Part shown: one piece after another, positions 24,126-33,588 of the stretch | How the letters are laid out: each line of letters starts with the position of its first letter | Position numbering within the stretch: the first letter of the stretch is position 1 | DNA from: Fodinibius sp964490705 | GTDB lineage: Bacteria; Bacteroidota; Rhodothermia; Balneolales; Balneolaceae | DNA: 64,000 bases | Reading direction: 5' to 3' | Assembly: GCA_964490705.1 (NCBI GenBank) | Contig: CAZBCG010000013.1 | Coordinates: forward strand, 14,104-78,103 | Program-made: the position numbers and the translations under genes | Notes under the pieces: model-generated | Told to the model about the DNA's origin: nothing | The model's input: the letters and a program-made list of their open reading frames with translations, nothing else | Databases searched by the model: none

Positions 24126-25760
24126 TTACTCTTCACCCATGAACGGATAGGTCCAGTCTTTCGGCGGTTCTTGGGTTTCTTTGATCGAGCGGATAGAAAT
24201 CCAGCGCATCAGGTTGGCTGCACTCCCCGCTTTATCATTGGTACCTGATTTTCGAGCGCCGCCAAACGGTTGCTGATTCACAACGGCTGCCGTGGGCTTG
24301 TCGTTGATATAGAAGTTGCCGGCCGCTTGCTTTAGTGCGTTATCCATTTTTCGGAGCGCATAGCGATCCTGAGAGAATATAGCCCCGGTCAGTGCATAAG
24401 GTGAAGTGTTATCACAGATTTCGAGCGTTTCCTCGAACTTATCATTCTCATATACATACACCGTCAGTACGGGACCAAAGATCTCTTCTTCCATGGTTTT
24501 AAAGTGCGGATCGTGCGCCTGAACCAAGGTTGGTTCAACAAAGTAGCCTTCCGAGTCGTCATAGTCACCGCCAATTAACACGTCGGCATCGTCCGCTTCT
24601 TTGGCGTAGTCGATATATTCGGTGATGCTGTCGAAGGCTTTCTGATCGATGACAGCCGTCATAAAGTTACTGAAATCTTCGGCGCCGCCCATAGTGATTT
24701 TGTTCACTTCGGCGGTAAACTTGTCACGGAATTCATCCCACAAACTTTCGGGGATATACATGCGGGAAGCGGCCGAACATTTTTGTCCCTGGTACTCATA
24801 AGCAGCGCGCAGAGCCGCAACAACCAGTGCATCAACATCAGCTTCTTCGTGTGCAAAGATGAAATCCTTACCGCCTGTTTCGCCCACAATGCGCGGGTAG
24901 GTATTGTACATATCAATGCGATCGGAAATACTCTTCCAGAGATGTTGGAAGGTGCCGGTAGAGCCGGTAAAGTGGAGTCCGGAAAGATGTTTACTTTCCA
25001 GTACGGGATCACCGACATCAGCGCCGCTGCCGGGCAGAAAGTTGATGACGCCGTCGGGCATGCCTGCTTCTTGCAGAAGCCGCATAATGTAGTAGCTGGA
25101 ATAGATCGAGGAGGTTGCCGGCTTCCAGAGCGCTACATTTCCGCAAAGTGCAGGTGCACTTGGCAAGTTAGCAGCAATAGAAGTAAAGTTGAACGGCGTA
25201 ACCGCAAAAACAAATCCTTCAAGCGGACGGTATTCCGAGCGGTTCCACATGCCGTCGGGTGAATAGGGTTGATCCTTGTAAATCTGTGTAAGGTAGTAGG
25301 CGTTGAACCGGAAAAAGTCGGCCAGCTCGGCTACTGCATCAATTTCGGATTGGTGTGCCGTTTTCGATTGGCCCAGCATCGTTGAAGCATTGATCTTGTA
25401 CCGCCATGATCCCGAAAGCAGATCAGCTGCTTTCAGAAAAACTGCCGCGCGGTCTTGCCAGGGCGTGTTGGCCCATTCTTCGCGTGCTTCCATCGCCGCT
25501 TCGATCGCCATTTCCACTTCTTTTTCTCCGCACAGATGAGTTGTTGCCAATTTGTGACTGTGCTCATGGGGTACGACAACATCGGCCGTGCGATCTGTTT
25601 TGACTTCTTTACCGCCAATGATGGCCGGAATTTCAATGGGATCGGTGGACCGTTGTCGTTCAATTTCTTTTTTCAATGCTTCGCGTTCGGGCGTACCGGG
25701 GGCGTAGGAATAAACCGGTTCATTATCCGGCTCCCGGATTTCAAAAAATGCATTAGCCAT
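24126..25760 (-). CDS. pruA: L-glutamate gamma-semialdehyde (1-pyrroline-5-carboxylate) dehydrogenase
   Basis: Oxidises glutamate semialdehyde to glutamate in proline and arginine catabolism. The 544-residue aldehyde dehydrogenase has FVFAVTPFNFTSIAANLP near 183, FTGSTGTF near 265, catalytic Glu294 in VGETGGKDF and nucleophile Cys328 in QGQKCSAASR. The length and PVYSYAPGTPER amino end match the monofunctional P5CDH type 1 family, not the bifunctional PutA. No proline dehydrogenase gene is beside it. It is monocistronic, with terminators on its 3' side. Confidence 0.96.
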   Translation of the reverse strand: MANAFFEIREPDNEPVYSYAPGTPEREALKKEIERQRSTDPIEIPAIIGGKEVKTDRTADVVVPHEHSHKLATTHLCGEKEVEMAIEAAMEAREEWANTPWQDRAAVFLKAADLLSGSWRYKINASTMLGQSKTAHQSEIDAVAELADFFRFNAYYLTQIYKDQPYSPDGMWNRSEYRPLEGFVFAVTPFNFTSIAANLPSAPALCGNVALWKPATSSIYSSYYIMRLLQEAGMPDGVINFLPGSGADVGDPVLESKHLSGLHFTGSTGTFQHLWKSISDRIDMYNTYPRIVGETGGKDFIFAHEEADVDALVVAALRAAYEYQGQKCSAASRMYIPESLWDEFRDKFTAEVNKITMGGAEDFSNFMTAVIDQKAFDSITEYIDYAKEADDADVLIGGDYDDSEGYFVEPTLVQAHDPHFKTMEEEIFGPVLTVYVYENDKFEETLEICDNTSPYALTGAIFSQDRYALRKMDNALKQAAGNFYINDKPTAAVVNQQPFGGARKSGTNDKAGSAANLMRWISIRSIKETQEPPKDWTYPFMGEE

Positions 25761-25867
25761 AATACTATTGTGCTTTATTTTCAGGTTTCCTTTGCGATAA
25801 AAGCGTTTCGTTTTCGTGTGGGAAGGTACTAAATTTTTAGCAGAATTGGAGATTTGCCAGACTACTT

Positions 25868-27229
25868 TCAGTTTATCCGTTTTAGATAAGCATCCACTTT
25901 TTGAGCAGTTTCAAATCCTGATGAAATACAATCGGGCACCGATACACCACCGCGGAAATTGCCGCCCAGGTAGAGTCCCCTATGTTCTTTTTCGATCTCT
26001 TTCATCAGCGAGAGAAAATAATCATAGCCAACTTCGTATTGTGGAATGGCTTTTTGCCATTGCTTGTGATGGGTAAAGATTGGATTGCCGTTGATGCTCA
26101 AAAGATTGTTCAATTCTCCAAGCACAATCTCCTGTAATTCTTCTTGGGATTTTAGTGCCAGGTCGGGCTTTCGTGCTCCGCCGATAAAGCAGGTTAGCAG
26201 TTCGTGTCCCTTGGGTGCACGACCCGGAAAAAGCGTCGAAGAAAACAGGCAGCCAAGCATATTATACTGTTCCACTTCGGGAATGAGCATCCCAAAACCA
26301 TCCAGGGGATGGTCGATTTGTTCAGACTTAAATCCCAAGGCCAATACGCTAAGGGGAGCATAGGGCAAGGCTGCAAGTTCGTTGAAGAGATCAGCATTAA
26401 AAATGGATGGCAGCGTGTGTGCAGGAATGGTTGAAATCAGGCAATCGTGCCTGGCCGTAAAATTATCACCGTTGGCCGTCCCGGAAAGCTGCCAATGATT
26501 ATCCTCTTGCTGTGCTGATGTAATAGTCGTCGAGCGTTGAACCGGGCCGGGCAAGGCATCCGCCAACGTTTTGGGCAATGTTTGTATCCCGTTTTTGAAG
26601 GAGGTTAGGGCACGTTTGGCAGAGGAGTTTGAGCGATCCCGCTTTATGATTCCTTTCAATAAATTGCCGTGCTCCTGTTCCATTTGCCAGAGTTTTGAAA
26701 AGGTGTGTTTTACCGAAAGTTTATTGGGATCACCTGCATAAACCCCCGATACAAATGGATTCACTCCATAATCCAGCACTTGCTTGCCAAGCCGTCGTTC
26801 GATAAAAGTGGCAATCGACTCATCGTGCCGGACAGAAGTGGAGGCAAACGGTTCTTTAAGTAATCGCAGTTTGGCTCCAATGGATAAAAGTGGAGTCGCC
26901 AAGAAACGGCTGACCGACGTCGGCAGGGCGATGGGGTTCCCGTTTTTTACGACAAAACGCTTTTTTGCTATTGGGTTCGCTTCAACGATTTTATCATCCA
27001 GCTCGAGCTCTTCCAACAAATCCCAAAGCGCCTGTGATTTTACCATCAGCGTATTGGGACCTTCTTCAACGAGCCAATCATTCTGCCGGATTGAATGCAT
27101 GGCACCGCCTACTTGATCAGCCTGCTCATAGACCGTAGCCGAGATCCCTTTTTGTGCCAGGGCATAGGCCGTACTTAATCCCGAAATACCTGCGCCAAGT
27201 ATGCCAACGGATGATTTTTTATTAGTCAT
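25868..27229 (-). CDS. hemG: Oxygen-dependent protoporphyrinogen/coproporphyrinogen oxidase (HemY type)
   Basis: FAD enzyme that oxidises protoporphyrinogen IX to protoporphyrin IX, the missing step between HemF and HemH in the hem operon about 6 kb away. The 453 residues have a dinucleotide-binding SVGILGAGISGLSTAYAL (6-23), the family signature EEGPNTLM near 55, and a C-terminal GLYLGGNFRGGVSVPDCI FAD-closing segment near 420. The oxygen-dependent type fits an aerobe; presence of hemF and a protoporphyrin-type ferrochelatase favours the classic branch over the coproporphyrin-dependent one. It is divergent from the iron-type binding protein, with a Fur-like box between them. It is often labelled hemG or hemY. 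Confidence 0.93.
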   Translation of the reverse strand: MTNKKSSVGILGAGISGLSTAYALAQKGISATVYEQADQVGGAMHSIRQNDWLVEEGPNTLMVKSQALWDLLEELELDDKIVEANPIAKKRFVVKNGNPIALPTSVSRFLATPLLSIGAKLRLLKEPFASTSVRHDESIATFIERRLGKQVLDYGVNPFVSGVYAGDPNKLSVKHTFSKLWQMEQEHGNLLKGIIKRDRSNSSAKRALTSFKNGIQTLPKTLADALPGPVQRSTTITSAQQEDNHWQLSGTANGDNFTARHDCLISTIPAHTLPSIFNADLFNELAALPYAPLSVLALGFKSEQIDHPLDGFGMLIPEVEQYNMLGCLFSSTLFPGRAPKGHELLTCFIGGARKPDLALKSQEELQEIVLGELNNLLSINGNPIFTHHKQWQKAIPQYEVGYDYFLSLMKEIEKEHRGLYLGGNFRGGVSVPDCISSGFETAQKVDAYLKRIN

Positions 27230-27258
27230 TGTGGGCGAAATTCGATACTTTCTGTGCG

Positions 27259-27281
27259 TTAAATAGAATTGATCTAAATAG
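27259..27281. promoter_or_regulatory. Candidate Fur-like operator between hemG and the substrate-binding protein gene
   Basis: TTAAATAGAATTGATCTAAATAG in parts: TTAAA, TAGA-ATTGA-TCTA, AATAG. The TAGA/TCTA halves with 5-base spacing match the box at 34845-34867 (TATTTAGAnnAATT shared on one strand). It sits 29 bases from the hemG start and about 77 from the plus-strand gene, so it can serve both. Confidence 0.5.
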
Positions 27282-27357
27282 GTTTTGGCACCTTTGGTTC
27301 ATTTTCTACTGAACCAACAATAGCCAATGAATATAAATGACAAGTGAAGAAATTGAT

Positions 27358-28422
27358 ATGAGGATGATGAATTATTTTGTAAAGGGACTCACGATTTTGC
27401 TGGCGGCGTTGATGCTTAGTGCATGTGGCCAATCGTCAAGTGATCAGCTGGTAGTATATTCGGGTCGCAGTCAGGCGTTGGTTGATCAGCTGGTAGAGGA
27501 TTTTAAAGCACAAACCGGCATCGATATCGAAGTGCGGTACGGCAATGATGCTGAGCTGCTGGCCGTAATGAATGAAGAGGGTGACCAAAGTCCGGCAGAT
27601 GTCTATTGGGCCAACACTACCGGAGCGCTTGCCCAAGCATCGGAGCAGGAGATGCTCACACAACTGCCCGATTCGCTGACCAGTAAAGCGGATGCTTTTC
27701 AATCTGCTTCGGGACAATGGGTGCCCGTGACGGCGCGATTCCGTGTGCTGGCGTATAATCCCGAAACCGTAAATCCCGAAGAGCTGCCGAAGTCGGTACT
27801 GGATTTTCCTCAGATGGATGAGTTTGAGGGCCGTGTTGGATGGACGCCTACCTATTCCAGCTTTTATGATTTTGTAACTGCATTGCGTTTGACCGAAAGC
27901 AATCAGGCGGCCAAAGACTGGATTAATAATATGCAGTCACTGAATCCCAAAGCGTATAGCTCAAATCCCCCGATGGTGCAGGCTATTATGGCAGGCGAAA
28001 TTGATATGGGACTGACCAATCACTATTACGTGATCCAAACGAAGCACGGCGGCAAAGAAGGGTATTTTGAAGATCACGAGCACTATGGTGAAGAAGGACC
28101 GGATCCCAATGCCAATATTGAGACCTATCATTTTGCCAAGGGTGATATCGGGAATCTGGCACTGGTGACGGGCGTATCCGAGCTTAAGACGTCAGATCAT
28201 TCGCAGTCAGCGCAAAAGTTTATCAGCTTTTTGCTCTCCAAGCGGGCGCAGGAATATGCGGCTGAATCAGTGAATGAGTATCCGGTGATTGAAGAAGCGG
28301 AACTGCCCGAATATATGCTGGATTCTAAAGAAGCACTGGAGCTGAGTCCCGATTACGATTACGAGCAGCTGCAGCAGCTGGAAGGTACGCTTAATCTGCT
28401 TCGTGAGGTGGGATTAATTTAA
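27358..28422 (+). CDS. Iron(III)-type ABC transporter substrate-binding lipoprotein (FbpA/FutA family)
   Basis: About 354 residues. A lipoprotein signal with lipobox MLSACGQ is followed by a periplasmic binding fold opening LVVYSGRSQALVDQLVEDF. The family features ADVYWANTTGAL, GRVGWTPTYSSFYDFVTALR and the tyrosine pair in TNHYYVIQ, a ferric-ion ligand position in FbpA/FutA, are present. Possible starts are ATG 27337, 27358 and 27364; 27358 gives a short basic n-region before the hydrophobic core. No permease or ATPase gene is adjacent, so its transporter is elsewhere or it works alone. The neighbourhood (heme oxidase, imelysin/TonB operon) supports iron. Confidence 0.9.
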   Translation: MRMMNYFVKGLTILLAALMLSACGQSSSDQLVVYSGRSQALVDQLVEDFKAQTGIDIEVRYGNDAELLAVMNEEGDQSPADVYWANTTGALAQASEQEMLTQLPDSLTSKADAFQSASGQWVPVTARFRVLAYNPETVNPEELPKSVLDFPQMDEFEGRVGWTPTYSSFYDFVTALRLTESNQAAKDWINNMQSLNPKAYSSNPPMVQAIMAGEIDMGLTNHYYVIQTKHGGKEGYFEDHEHYGEEGPDPNANIETYHFAKGDIGNLALVTGVSELKTSDHSQSAQKFISFLLSKRAQEYAAESVNEYPVIEEAELPEYMLDSKEALELSPDYDYEQLQQLEGTLNLLREVGLI

Positions 28423-28434
28423 GCTTTAAGCTGA

Positions 28435-28470
28435 ATGTTATGCTGTCCCGAGAATTCGGGATCAGAATCC
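28435..28470. repeat. Family A-like partial repeat, copy 6
   Basis: ATGTTATGCTG then TCCCGAGAATTCGGGAT and CAGAATC. It has the family A left end with a CCCGA/TCGGG hairpin in place of the usual CTGAA hairpin. Confidence 0.6.
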
Positions 28471-28486
28471 AAAATTGAGTTATTTC

Positions 28487-28520
28487 AAAGCCCTGTCAGA
28501 ATTGGCAGGGCTTTCTTTTT
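28487..28520. terminator. Bidirectional terminator between the binding-protein and TonB receptor genes
   Basis: AAAGCCCTGTC/GGCAGGGCTTT stem, with CTTTTTT on the plus side and an A-rich flank on the other. It serves both convergent genes. Confidence 0.88.
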
Positions 28521-28525
28521 TGGAT

Positions 28526-31015
28526 TCAGATTTCTACGCCCAGTGTTATGTAGAAACTGCGTGCTTTAGCGGGGATAATGCCCGGCCCGGGATAACCGGT
28601 TGCACGGCGTGTAAAATAGCGGTTATCCGTTAGATTGTTGACGCCGGCCTCGAGCCGAAATTGCTTGTAAGAATATTGCGCTGATAAATCCATAACATAG
28701 TAGGCCGGGATAATACCTTCGATAGCAGTGGGCGTTTGTCGGGCATTGGTGGCATCAGAAAAGTGTTCGCCCACGTACGAGTATTGGTAGGTAGCTTCGA
28801 AGTTGTCTTTGGCAACGGTGAGTCCCGTTTTGAAGTTGATTTTGGGAACGTGCTCAACGTCATTGCCTTCAATGCCGCTGATTTGAGAATCAGAATAGGT
28901 GGCGGTAATGAGTGCCAGGTTGGAAAAAAGCGAAAGCTGTGTTGAACTGGCTCGGTTCCCAAATAGCTTATACAGATCAACTTCGGCAAAGGTTTCTAAG
29001 CCGTAAATTCTGGCATCGGCTACGTTGGTACGATAGCGAAAGGTGCGATCAACGAGACCATTGAATTTGGGATTGGGTTCGGTCTTAAGCACGGTTCCGA
29101 TGCGATCTTTATATGACAGATGAAAGAGGCTGAGATCGTAATTTAACAGCTGGTCTATATTTCCGCGGAGTCCCAGATCGGCATTAAACCCTCGTTCATC
29201 TTCAATATTGGGATCAACTTCGAGATTGCCGATATCCACGCGGATATCATTAAAATTGATGGCGCGATAATTTTGGGAATAGTTGCCGTACACCTCGAGC
29301 GCTTCACTTTTTTTGTAGCTGAGCCCGATCCCGAAGAGAACAAACGACCGCGACTTATCTCGTTCTTCCGGGATGGTTTCATCCAACAGAATATTGCCCG
29401 CCAAATCCCTGACGATATTTCGATAGTAGCCGTCTGCTTGTGTGTTGATGTACTCAAATCTGACGCCGGGCGTGATACTGAATTCCGGGGTGATATTGAA
29501 AATATTTTCGATAAATACGGATCGATTGGCACTGGGCAGATCAAAATCGGAGCCGGTGAGGTTGTCAGGATTTTGGTAACTGAAATCAGGGTCGCTGTCC
29601 GCAGACCCGTTGCCCTGGCGGCGATGCGTAAAGCCGTTGTAGTAGCGAAAGCCGGCCAGAAATACCGAGATGTTATCCAAAAAATTGTAGCGGTGGATCA
29701 GCCGTGTTTCGTTGCCCCAGTTTTGATAATCATCTCGCAAGAGGTTGCGCGGTCCGCCGAAATCAAGGCGGTCGATGCGGCTGAGATTCCCGACGGCATC
29801 GCGGCTGGCTTTAAGACCAAAAAAGCGGGTGTTAAGGCGCGTTTTGCCGGAAAATTTATAATCTGCTTTAAGTGCCAACAGATTCCAGTTTACACGAAAC
29901 CAGTTTCGCTCGCGATTAGATTGGCTGGGATCCTGCCGAAACTGCGCATCCGTAAGTCCACCGGGCTGCTGGGCCAGGTAGTACATGTAGGTAAATTCGG
30001 GTGTAATGGTAAGCTTGTCGGTAATGTCAAGATTGACGGAACCATAGGCTGTATGCTGGTCAAGATTAGAATTTGGACGCCAGCCGTCGTTCTTTTTGTA
30101 TTGATAAAAAGCATAATAGTTTGCTACGCCGATGGTACCGCCCACACTGTTAAAGGAGTTGAATAATCCGTAAGAGCCGTAAGTTTGATTAGAAGTCAGC
30201 TGAAATGGATCGTTCTGAGGACCGTCTTTAAACTCAAAATTGAGCATGCCGCCAAACTGTGTACCGTACTGCAGCGATGCGGCACCGCGAATAATCTCGA
30301 TGCGTTTAAGTGCACGGGTAGGTGGGGTATAATAGCTTTCGGGATAACCGAGGGCGTCGGCCGCAATATCGTAACCGTTCTGGCGGGTATTAAAATTGGA
30401 GTTTCGTTTGGGACTCAATCCGCGCCCGCCAATACTGGTCTGAACTCCGGCGCCATCGCTTTGCCAGATATTCAGGCCGGCCACCTTTGCATATACCTGC
30501 CGGCTGTTATTGGTCGCCAGATTTGCAGCGATATCATCCAGGACAATGACTTCGCTTTTCTTGGCCTCGTTGATGGTGACGCCCTCGACTGCGCGCAGTC
30601 GTCGGATGCCAAATGTCTGTTCCTCTCGGCCGCCGACCGTGATTTCACCAAGTGAGCTTTGTAGCACTGAGAGTTCAAAGTTGACGGTTTTATCAGAATC
30701 TTGTAGCTGAACGTTTTGGGATACAATTTTGCGCCCGGTATAGAAAGCCGTTACCGAATATTGGCCGGGAGCCAGATTTTCAATCTTATAATAGCCCTGC
30801 TTGTTGGTTTTATCGGATGTCTCTTTGCTGTAAGAGATGACCTTTTCAGCGTCAGGATTTTGGGTCGTTATTTTGCTGATATACACATCGGCAAATGCAA
30901 TGGGTTCGCCCTCTTCGGTAGTTACTTTGCCGGAAACCGTCAGGTTTTGGGCGGCAAGGGAACCGTAGATCCCAAACATCATGAAAGCCAGCGAACAGAA
31001 AAGAAAATGCTTCAT
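28526..31015 (-). CDS. TonB-dependent outer-membrane receptor (FecA-like)
   Basis: 829 residues. A signal peptide (1-21, ending SLAAQ) leads to a carboxypeptidase-regulatory-like beta-sandwich (about 25-110, with VSGKVTTEEGEPIAFADVYI). A plug domain (about 140-260, with AEVEG-like VEGVTINEAKKS, GGRGLSPKR, IEIIRGAASLQYGTQFGG) and a 22-strand barrel end in SFYITLGVEI. The plug segment is typical of ferric-dicitrate/siderophore receptors. It is the last gene of the DUF4856-imelysin-HTTM operon and overlaps the HTTM gene by 4 bases. The ligand is unknown; iron or a ferric chelate is inferred from context. Confidence 0.95.
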   Translation of the reverse strand: MKHFLFCSLAFMMFGIYGSLAAQNLTVSGKVTTEEGEPIAFADVYISKITTQNPDAEKVISYSKETSDKTNKQGYYKIENLAPGQYSVTAFYTGRKIVSQNVQLQDSDKTVNFELSVLQSSLGEITVGGREEQTFGIRRLRAVEGVTINEAKKSEVIVLDDIAANLATNNSRQVYAKVAGLNIWQSDGAGVQTSIGGRGLSPKRNSNFNTRQNGYDIAADALGYPESYYTPPTRALKRIEIIRGAASLQYGTQFGGMLNFEFKDGPQNDPFQLTSNQTYGSYGLFNSFNSVGGTIGVANYYAFYQYKKNDGWRPNSNLDQHTAYGSVNLDITDKLTITPEFTYMYYLAQQPGGLTDAQFRQDPSQSNRERNWFRVNWNLLALKADYKFSGKTRLNTRFFGLKASRDAVGNLSRIDRLDFGGPRNLLRDDYQNWGNETRLIHRYNFLDNISVFLAGFRYYNGFTHRRQGNGSADSDPDFSYQNPDNLTGSDFDLPSANRSVFIENIFNITPEFSITPGVRFEYINTQADGYYRNIVRDLAGNILLDETIPEERDKSRSFVLFGIGLSYKKSEALEVYGNYSQNYRAINFNDIRVDIGNLEVDPNIEDERGFNADLGLRGNIDQLLNYDLSLFHLSYKDRIGTVLKTEPNPKFNGLVDRTFRYRTNVADARIYGLETFAEVDLYKLFGNRASSTQLSLFSNLALITATYSDSQISGIEGNDVEHVPKINFKTGLTVAKDNFEATYQYSYVGEHFSDATNARQTPTAIEGIIPAYYVMDLSAQYSYKQFRLEAGVNNLTDNRYFTRRATGYPGPGIIPAKARSFYITLGVEI

Positions 31016-32409
31016 TGCGTGCGAAAATCGGAGTTTTGTACTTCGGATTTGTTAAATGGCAGAATCCACTGTTTGTCAGCGAATCCCCGTTCGACTTCTG
31101 TTAAATCGACAGTCGGGTCGATCATTAGTTTACTCCGCCGTCCATTGAGGGTGACGTACGATTCTGCCGTAATTTTGACATTGTTCATTCCCTGCTGGCG
31201 ATATTGCTGCTCCAGATAGTGGGCAAACTGTAGAATCATATCTGGCTGCGTGGACATCATTTTTTCTTGGTTCTGGGTTAGGTAGTCCCAGTTGGCTACT
31301 TCCCAGCGTCGATTGGTTTCAGGATTATGTACCTGAAAGGTGGTGTAACCCGCTTTTTCCATCAGCATGACCCGCCACGAGAACCGGTATCCTTGTTCGG
31401 TCCAAAATAGGTTGCCGGGATACAGGGCAAAACGAAGCGGTACAAGAAGTTGGAGCAGGAAATGCAGAATCAGGATTCCGGCAACAATGGAAGAGGTCTG
31501 CCGGCTGAGGGCAACAGGGCCGGTTTTTTCACCAAGTTGGTCCGCATTTTCTTGATTGAATTCCAAGCTACGCCAGAGCTGTTTGGCTTTTCGAATCAAC
31601 ATTCGGTGGAAATCAGCGGAGAAGAAGATGAGCGTGCTCAAAATCATGATAAAGGGAAACATGCCAATCTGGAACAGGAAATAGGTGAGCATGTGAAAAA
31701 TGATCACGCTCACGTAGGCAACAATCCGCGTGGGTTTGTAGAGCAGAAAAAAGGCGATGGTGAGATCGTAAATGGCACCTGCCCAGCTAAATAGATAAGC
31801 TGTGATTTCGTAGTCGAACAGCCAGCCGATAATCGGGAGATGCGCATTGGCGGGCAGCCAGATTTTCATGGGCATAGCGTTGAACAGCCAGTCGGGATTA
31901 AGCTTGGCGGCCCCAGCATAAACATAGACAATCCCCAGCTGAAGCTTGAAGATGTTGACCATCCAGGCGGGCACGGTGTCACATTTGAGCTCCGGTTTTC
32001 GAATTACATCCAGCGAAAAGCTGCGGTGAGCGGGCACTAGCATCAGCAGAAAACTGATAATGCTTACAAAATAGTAATGGTTCAGGTAGTTGGTTTTGTC
32101 GATCAGTTCTACATAAGTGAAGCTCAGAAAAAACAGTACAGCAGCAAACCGGTAAAAGCTGCCCAGCATGATGCCCAGGGCTGCCAATCCCATGACGATA
32201 AAGAGCAGATACATGCCTGTTTCGCCGAGCGGTGTTACCCAGTCGAAGCCGTAAAAAGTGAAAAAGAAATCGGGTTTGATATAGAGGTCGTAAATCCAGC
32301 CGTTGGCGGCAAACCGGATGGTGCTCACGAGCATGATAAACCCAAACAGTGCCCGAAATACGGCCAGCGGAGCAATGGATGTTTGGGAAGTTAGGTACTT
32401 CTTAATCAT
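31012..32409 (-). CDS. HTTM-domain membrane protein related to vitamin K-dependent gamma-carboxylase
   Basis: 465 residues. An N-terminal HTTM domain (about 10-300, eight or so membrane segments) is followed by a soluble C-terminal part with QVHNPETNRRWEVANWDYL. The segment LIDKTNYLNHYYF (102-114) matches the LDKxxxxNHxY motif in which the lysine is the catalytic base of animal gamma-glutamyl carboxylase; here it is Lys105. Bacterial homologues recur in Bacteroidota next to imelysin and TonB genes, with unproven function. It is translationally coupled to the receptor (ATGA overlap) and follows the imelysin gene by 24 bases. It might modify or assemble one of the lipoproteins; this is inference. 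Confidence 0.9.
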   Translation of the reverse strand: MIKKYLTSQTSIAPLAVFRALFGFIMLVSTIRFAANGWIYDLYIKPDFFFTFYGFDWVTPLGETGMYLLFIVMGLAALGIMLGSFYRFAAVLFFLSFTYVELIDKTNYLNHYYFVSIISFLLMLVPAHRSFSLDVIRKPELKCDTVPAWMVNIFKLQLGIVYVYAGAAKLNPDWLFNAMPMKIWLPANAHLPIIGWLFDYEITAYLFSWAGAIYDLTIAFFLLYKPTRIVAYVSVIIFHMLTYFLFQIGMFPFIMILSTLIFFSADFHRMLIRKAKQLWRSLEFNQENADQLGEKTGPVALSRQTSSIVAGILILHFLLQLLVPLRFALYPGNLFWTEQGYRFSWRVMLMEKAGYTTFQVHNPETNRRWEVANWDYLTQNQEKMMSTQPDMILQFAHYLEQQYRQQGMNNVKITAESYVTLNGRRSKLMIDPTVDLTEVERGFADKQWILPFNKSEVQNSDFRTQ

Positions 32410-32433
32410 GCTGAAATTGAAAGTGGTTGATTA

Positions 32434-33558
32434 TTAATCACCGTCGTTATCCTGGAAGGTGATGGTGACGCCCAAGACGGAAGTCATATCGGCCTTCACT
32501 AAGGCAACGACTTGTTGCATTTCCTCAAAGGCATTGAGTACGGGATCGTTATTACTGTCAATTTGATCAGAAAGTGGATCGCTAAGGGTATTAAGCGCAG
32601 CAATAGAGGCCTCGATATCTGTGTTGATCTGATCGGCCAGTTCGTTGCTCCCAAGTGCCTCTAAATTTTCCTCAAGTCCAAGTCCATCAGCGTTGTCCAG
32701 TCCCGTTCCCTGGAAGAGCCGCCAAAAGGCTTGTTGATTTGCAATTGCCAGCTCCAGAGAGTATCCGCCGTAATAGGCTTCTGTGGCAGTAGGGCGCGGG
32801 ATGCCTGCACTACGAACTCCCGATGGAATGCCAATTTTTCCATCGCGCAAAAATTGTTCGTAATGCAGCACCAGGGCATTCACCAGCATGCCAATTGAAC
32901 TTCCTACATCGGTGCCGGCATTATCTTCACTCAGAAAAGTAGCTTCATAATCGCCGCCATTTTCGCTCCATTCATTGGTTACGGCTTCTACTTTATCGTG
33001 GATAAACGAAACATTATCCAGCAGGTACGTCATGCGATTTTGGGCGTTGCTCTCGGTGGTATATTGCGCAATGATTTCGGCCTCTGTGTCGCCAGTGCCG
33101 TGGAGCAGATATCCCAGTGCGGGAAAGCCCGCTGCATCTTGATTATCCAGCGTACCCAGGTTGTAATCTCCGGATTCAATGTTGGCATTAATTTTGTCGG
33201 TATCGGTGGGATAGGTATTGACCGACGACCGCAGGACCTGCATTTCAGCGGGACCAAATTGAAACAGGTTGGCATGTTGCCAGGCCAGGCGCGTGTTTTT
33301 TAAATCTTGTTGTAGTGCTTGCAGGTTTTGCGCAGTGGGAGCTTCGGAAAAAGTCGTGGCGGAGTTTTGCAGGTTTGTCAGTGAATCATCCAGTGCATGG
33401 TAGGCGGGGATGATGATGTTACTGCTGTAGTTTTGCAGCATCGCCGATCGGTCAAAGTTGCTTGTATCATCAGAGCCGGTATTGCTTGTGCACGAACTAA
33501 ATGCGGTTATTATACCTAACAGCAGAGCGGGAATAAGAATGCGTGAAAGGGTGTTCAT
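32434..33558 (-). CDS. Imelysin-like lipoprotein (IrpA/M75 family)
   Basis: 374 residues. A lipoprotein signal with FSSC (Cys23), then an imelysin fold of helices from about 40 to 370, with NLFQFGPAE near 105 and AYYGGYSLELAIANQQAFW near 265. Where imelysins carry GxHxxE, this protein reads GFPALGYLL (near 152), so both His and Glu of the motif are missing. IrpA-like proteins function in iron uptake. It is the second gene of the operon, after the DUF4856 gene and a strong intercistronic hairpin. Surface or periplasmic iron capture is the likely role; peptidase activity is unlikely. Confidence 0.9.
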   Translation of the reverse strand: MNTLSRILIPALLLGIITAFSSCTSNTGSDDTSNFDRSAMLQNYSSNIIIPAYHALDDSLTNLQNSATTFSEAPTAQNLQALQQDLKNTRLAWQHANLFQFGPAEMQVLRSSVNTYPTDTDKINANIESGDYNLGTLDNQDAAGFPALGYLLHGTGDTEAEIIAQYTTESNAQNRMTYLLDNVSFIHDKVEAVTNEWSENGGDYEATFLSEDNAGTDVGSSIGMLVNALVLHYEQFLRDGKIGIPSGVRSAGIPRPTATEAYYGGYSLELAIANQQAFWRLFQGTGLDNADGLGLEENLEALGSNELADQINTDIEASIAALNTLSDPLSDQIDSNNDPVLNAFEEMQQVVALVKADMTSVLGVTITFQDNDGD

Positions 33559-33588
33559 GGCAGGAGATATTGATTTGTCTAATAAATA

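Noticed and set aside
29273..30166. 297-codon frame antisense to the TonB receptor gene
   Set aside because: The receptor reading frame is complete with plug and barrel motifs; the antisense product has no signal peptide or domain.
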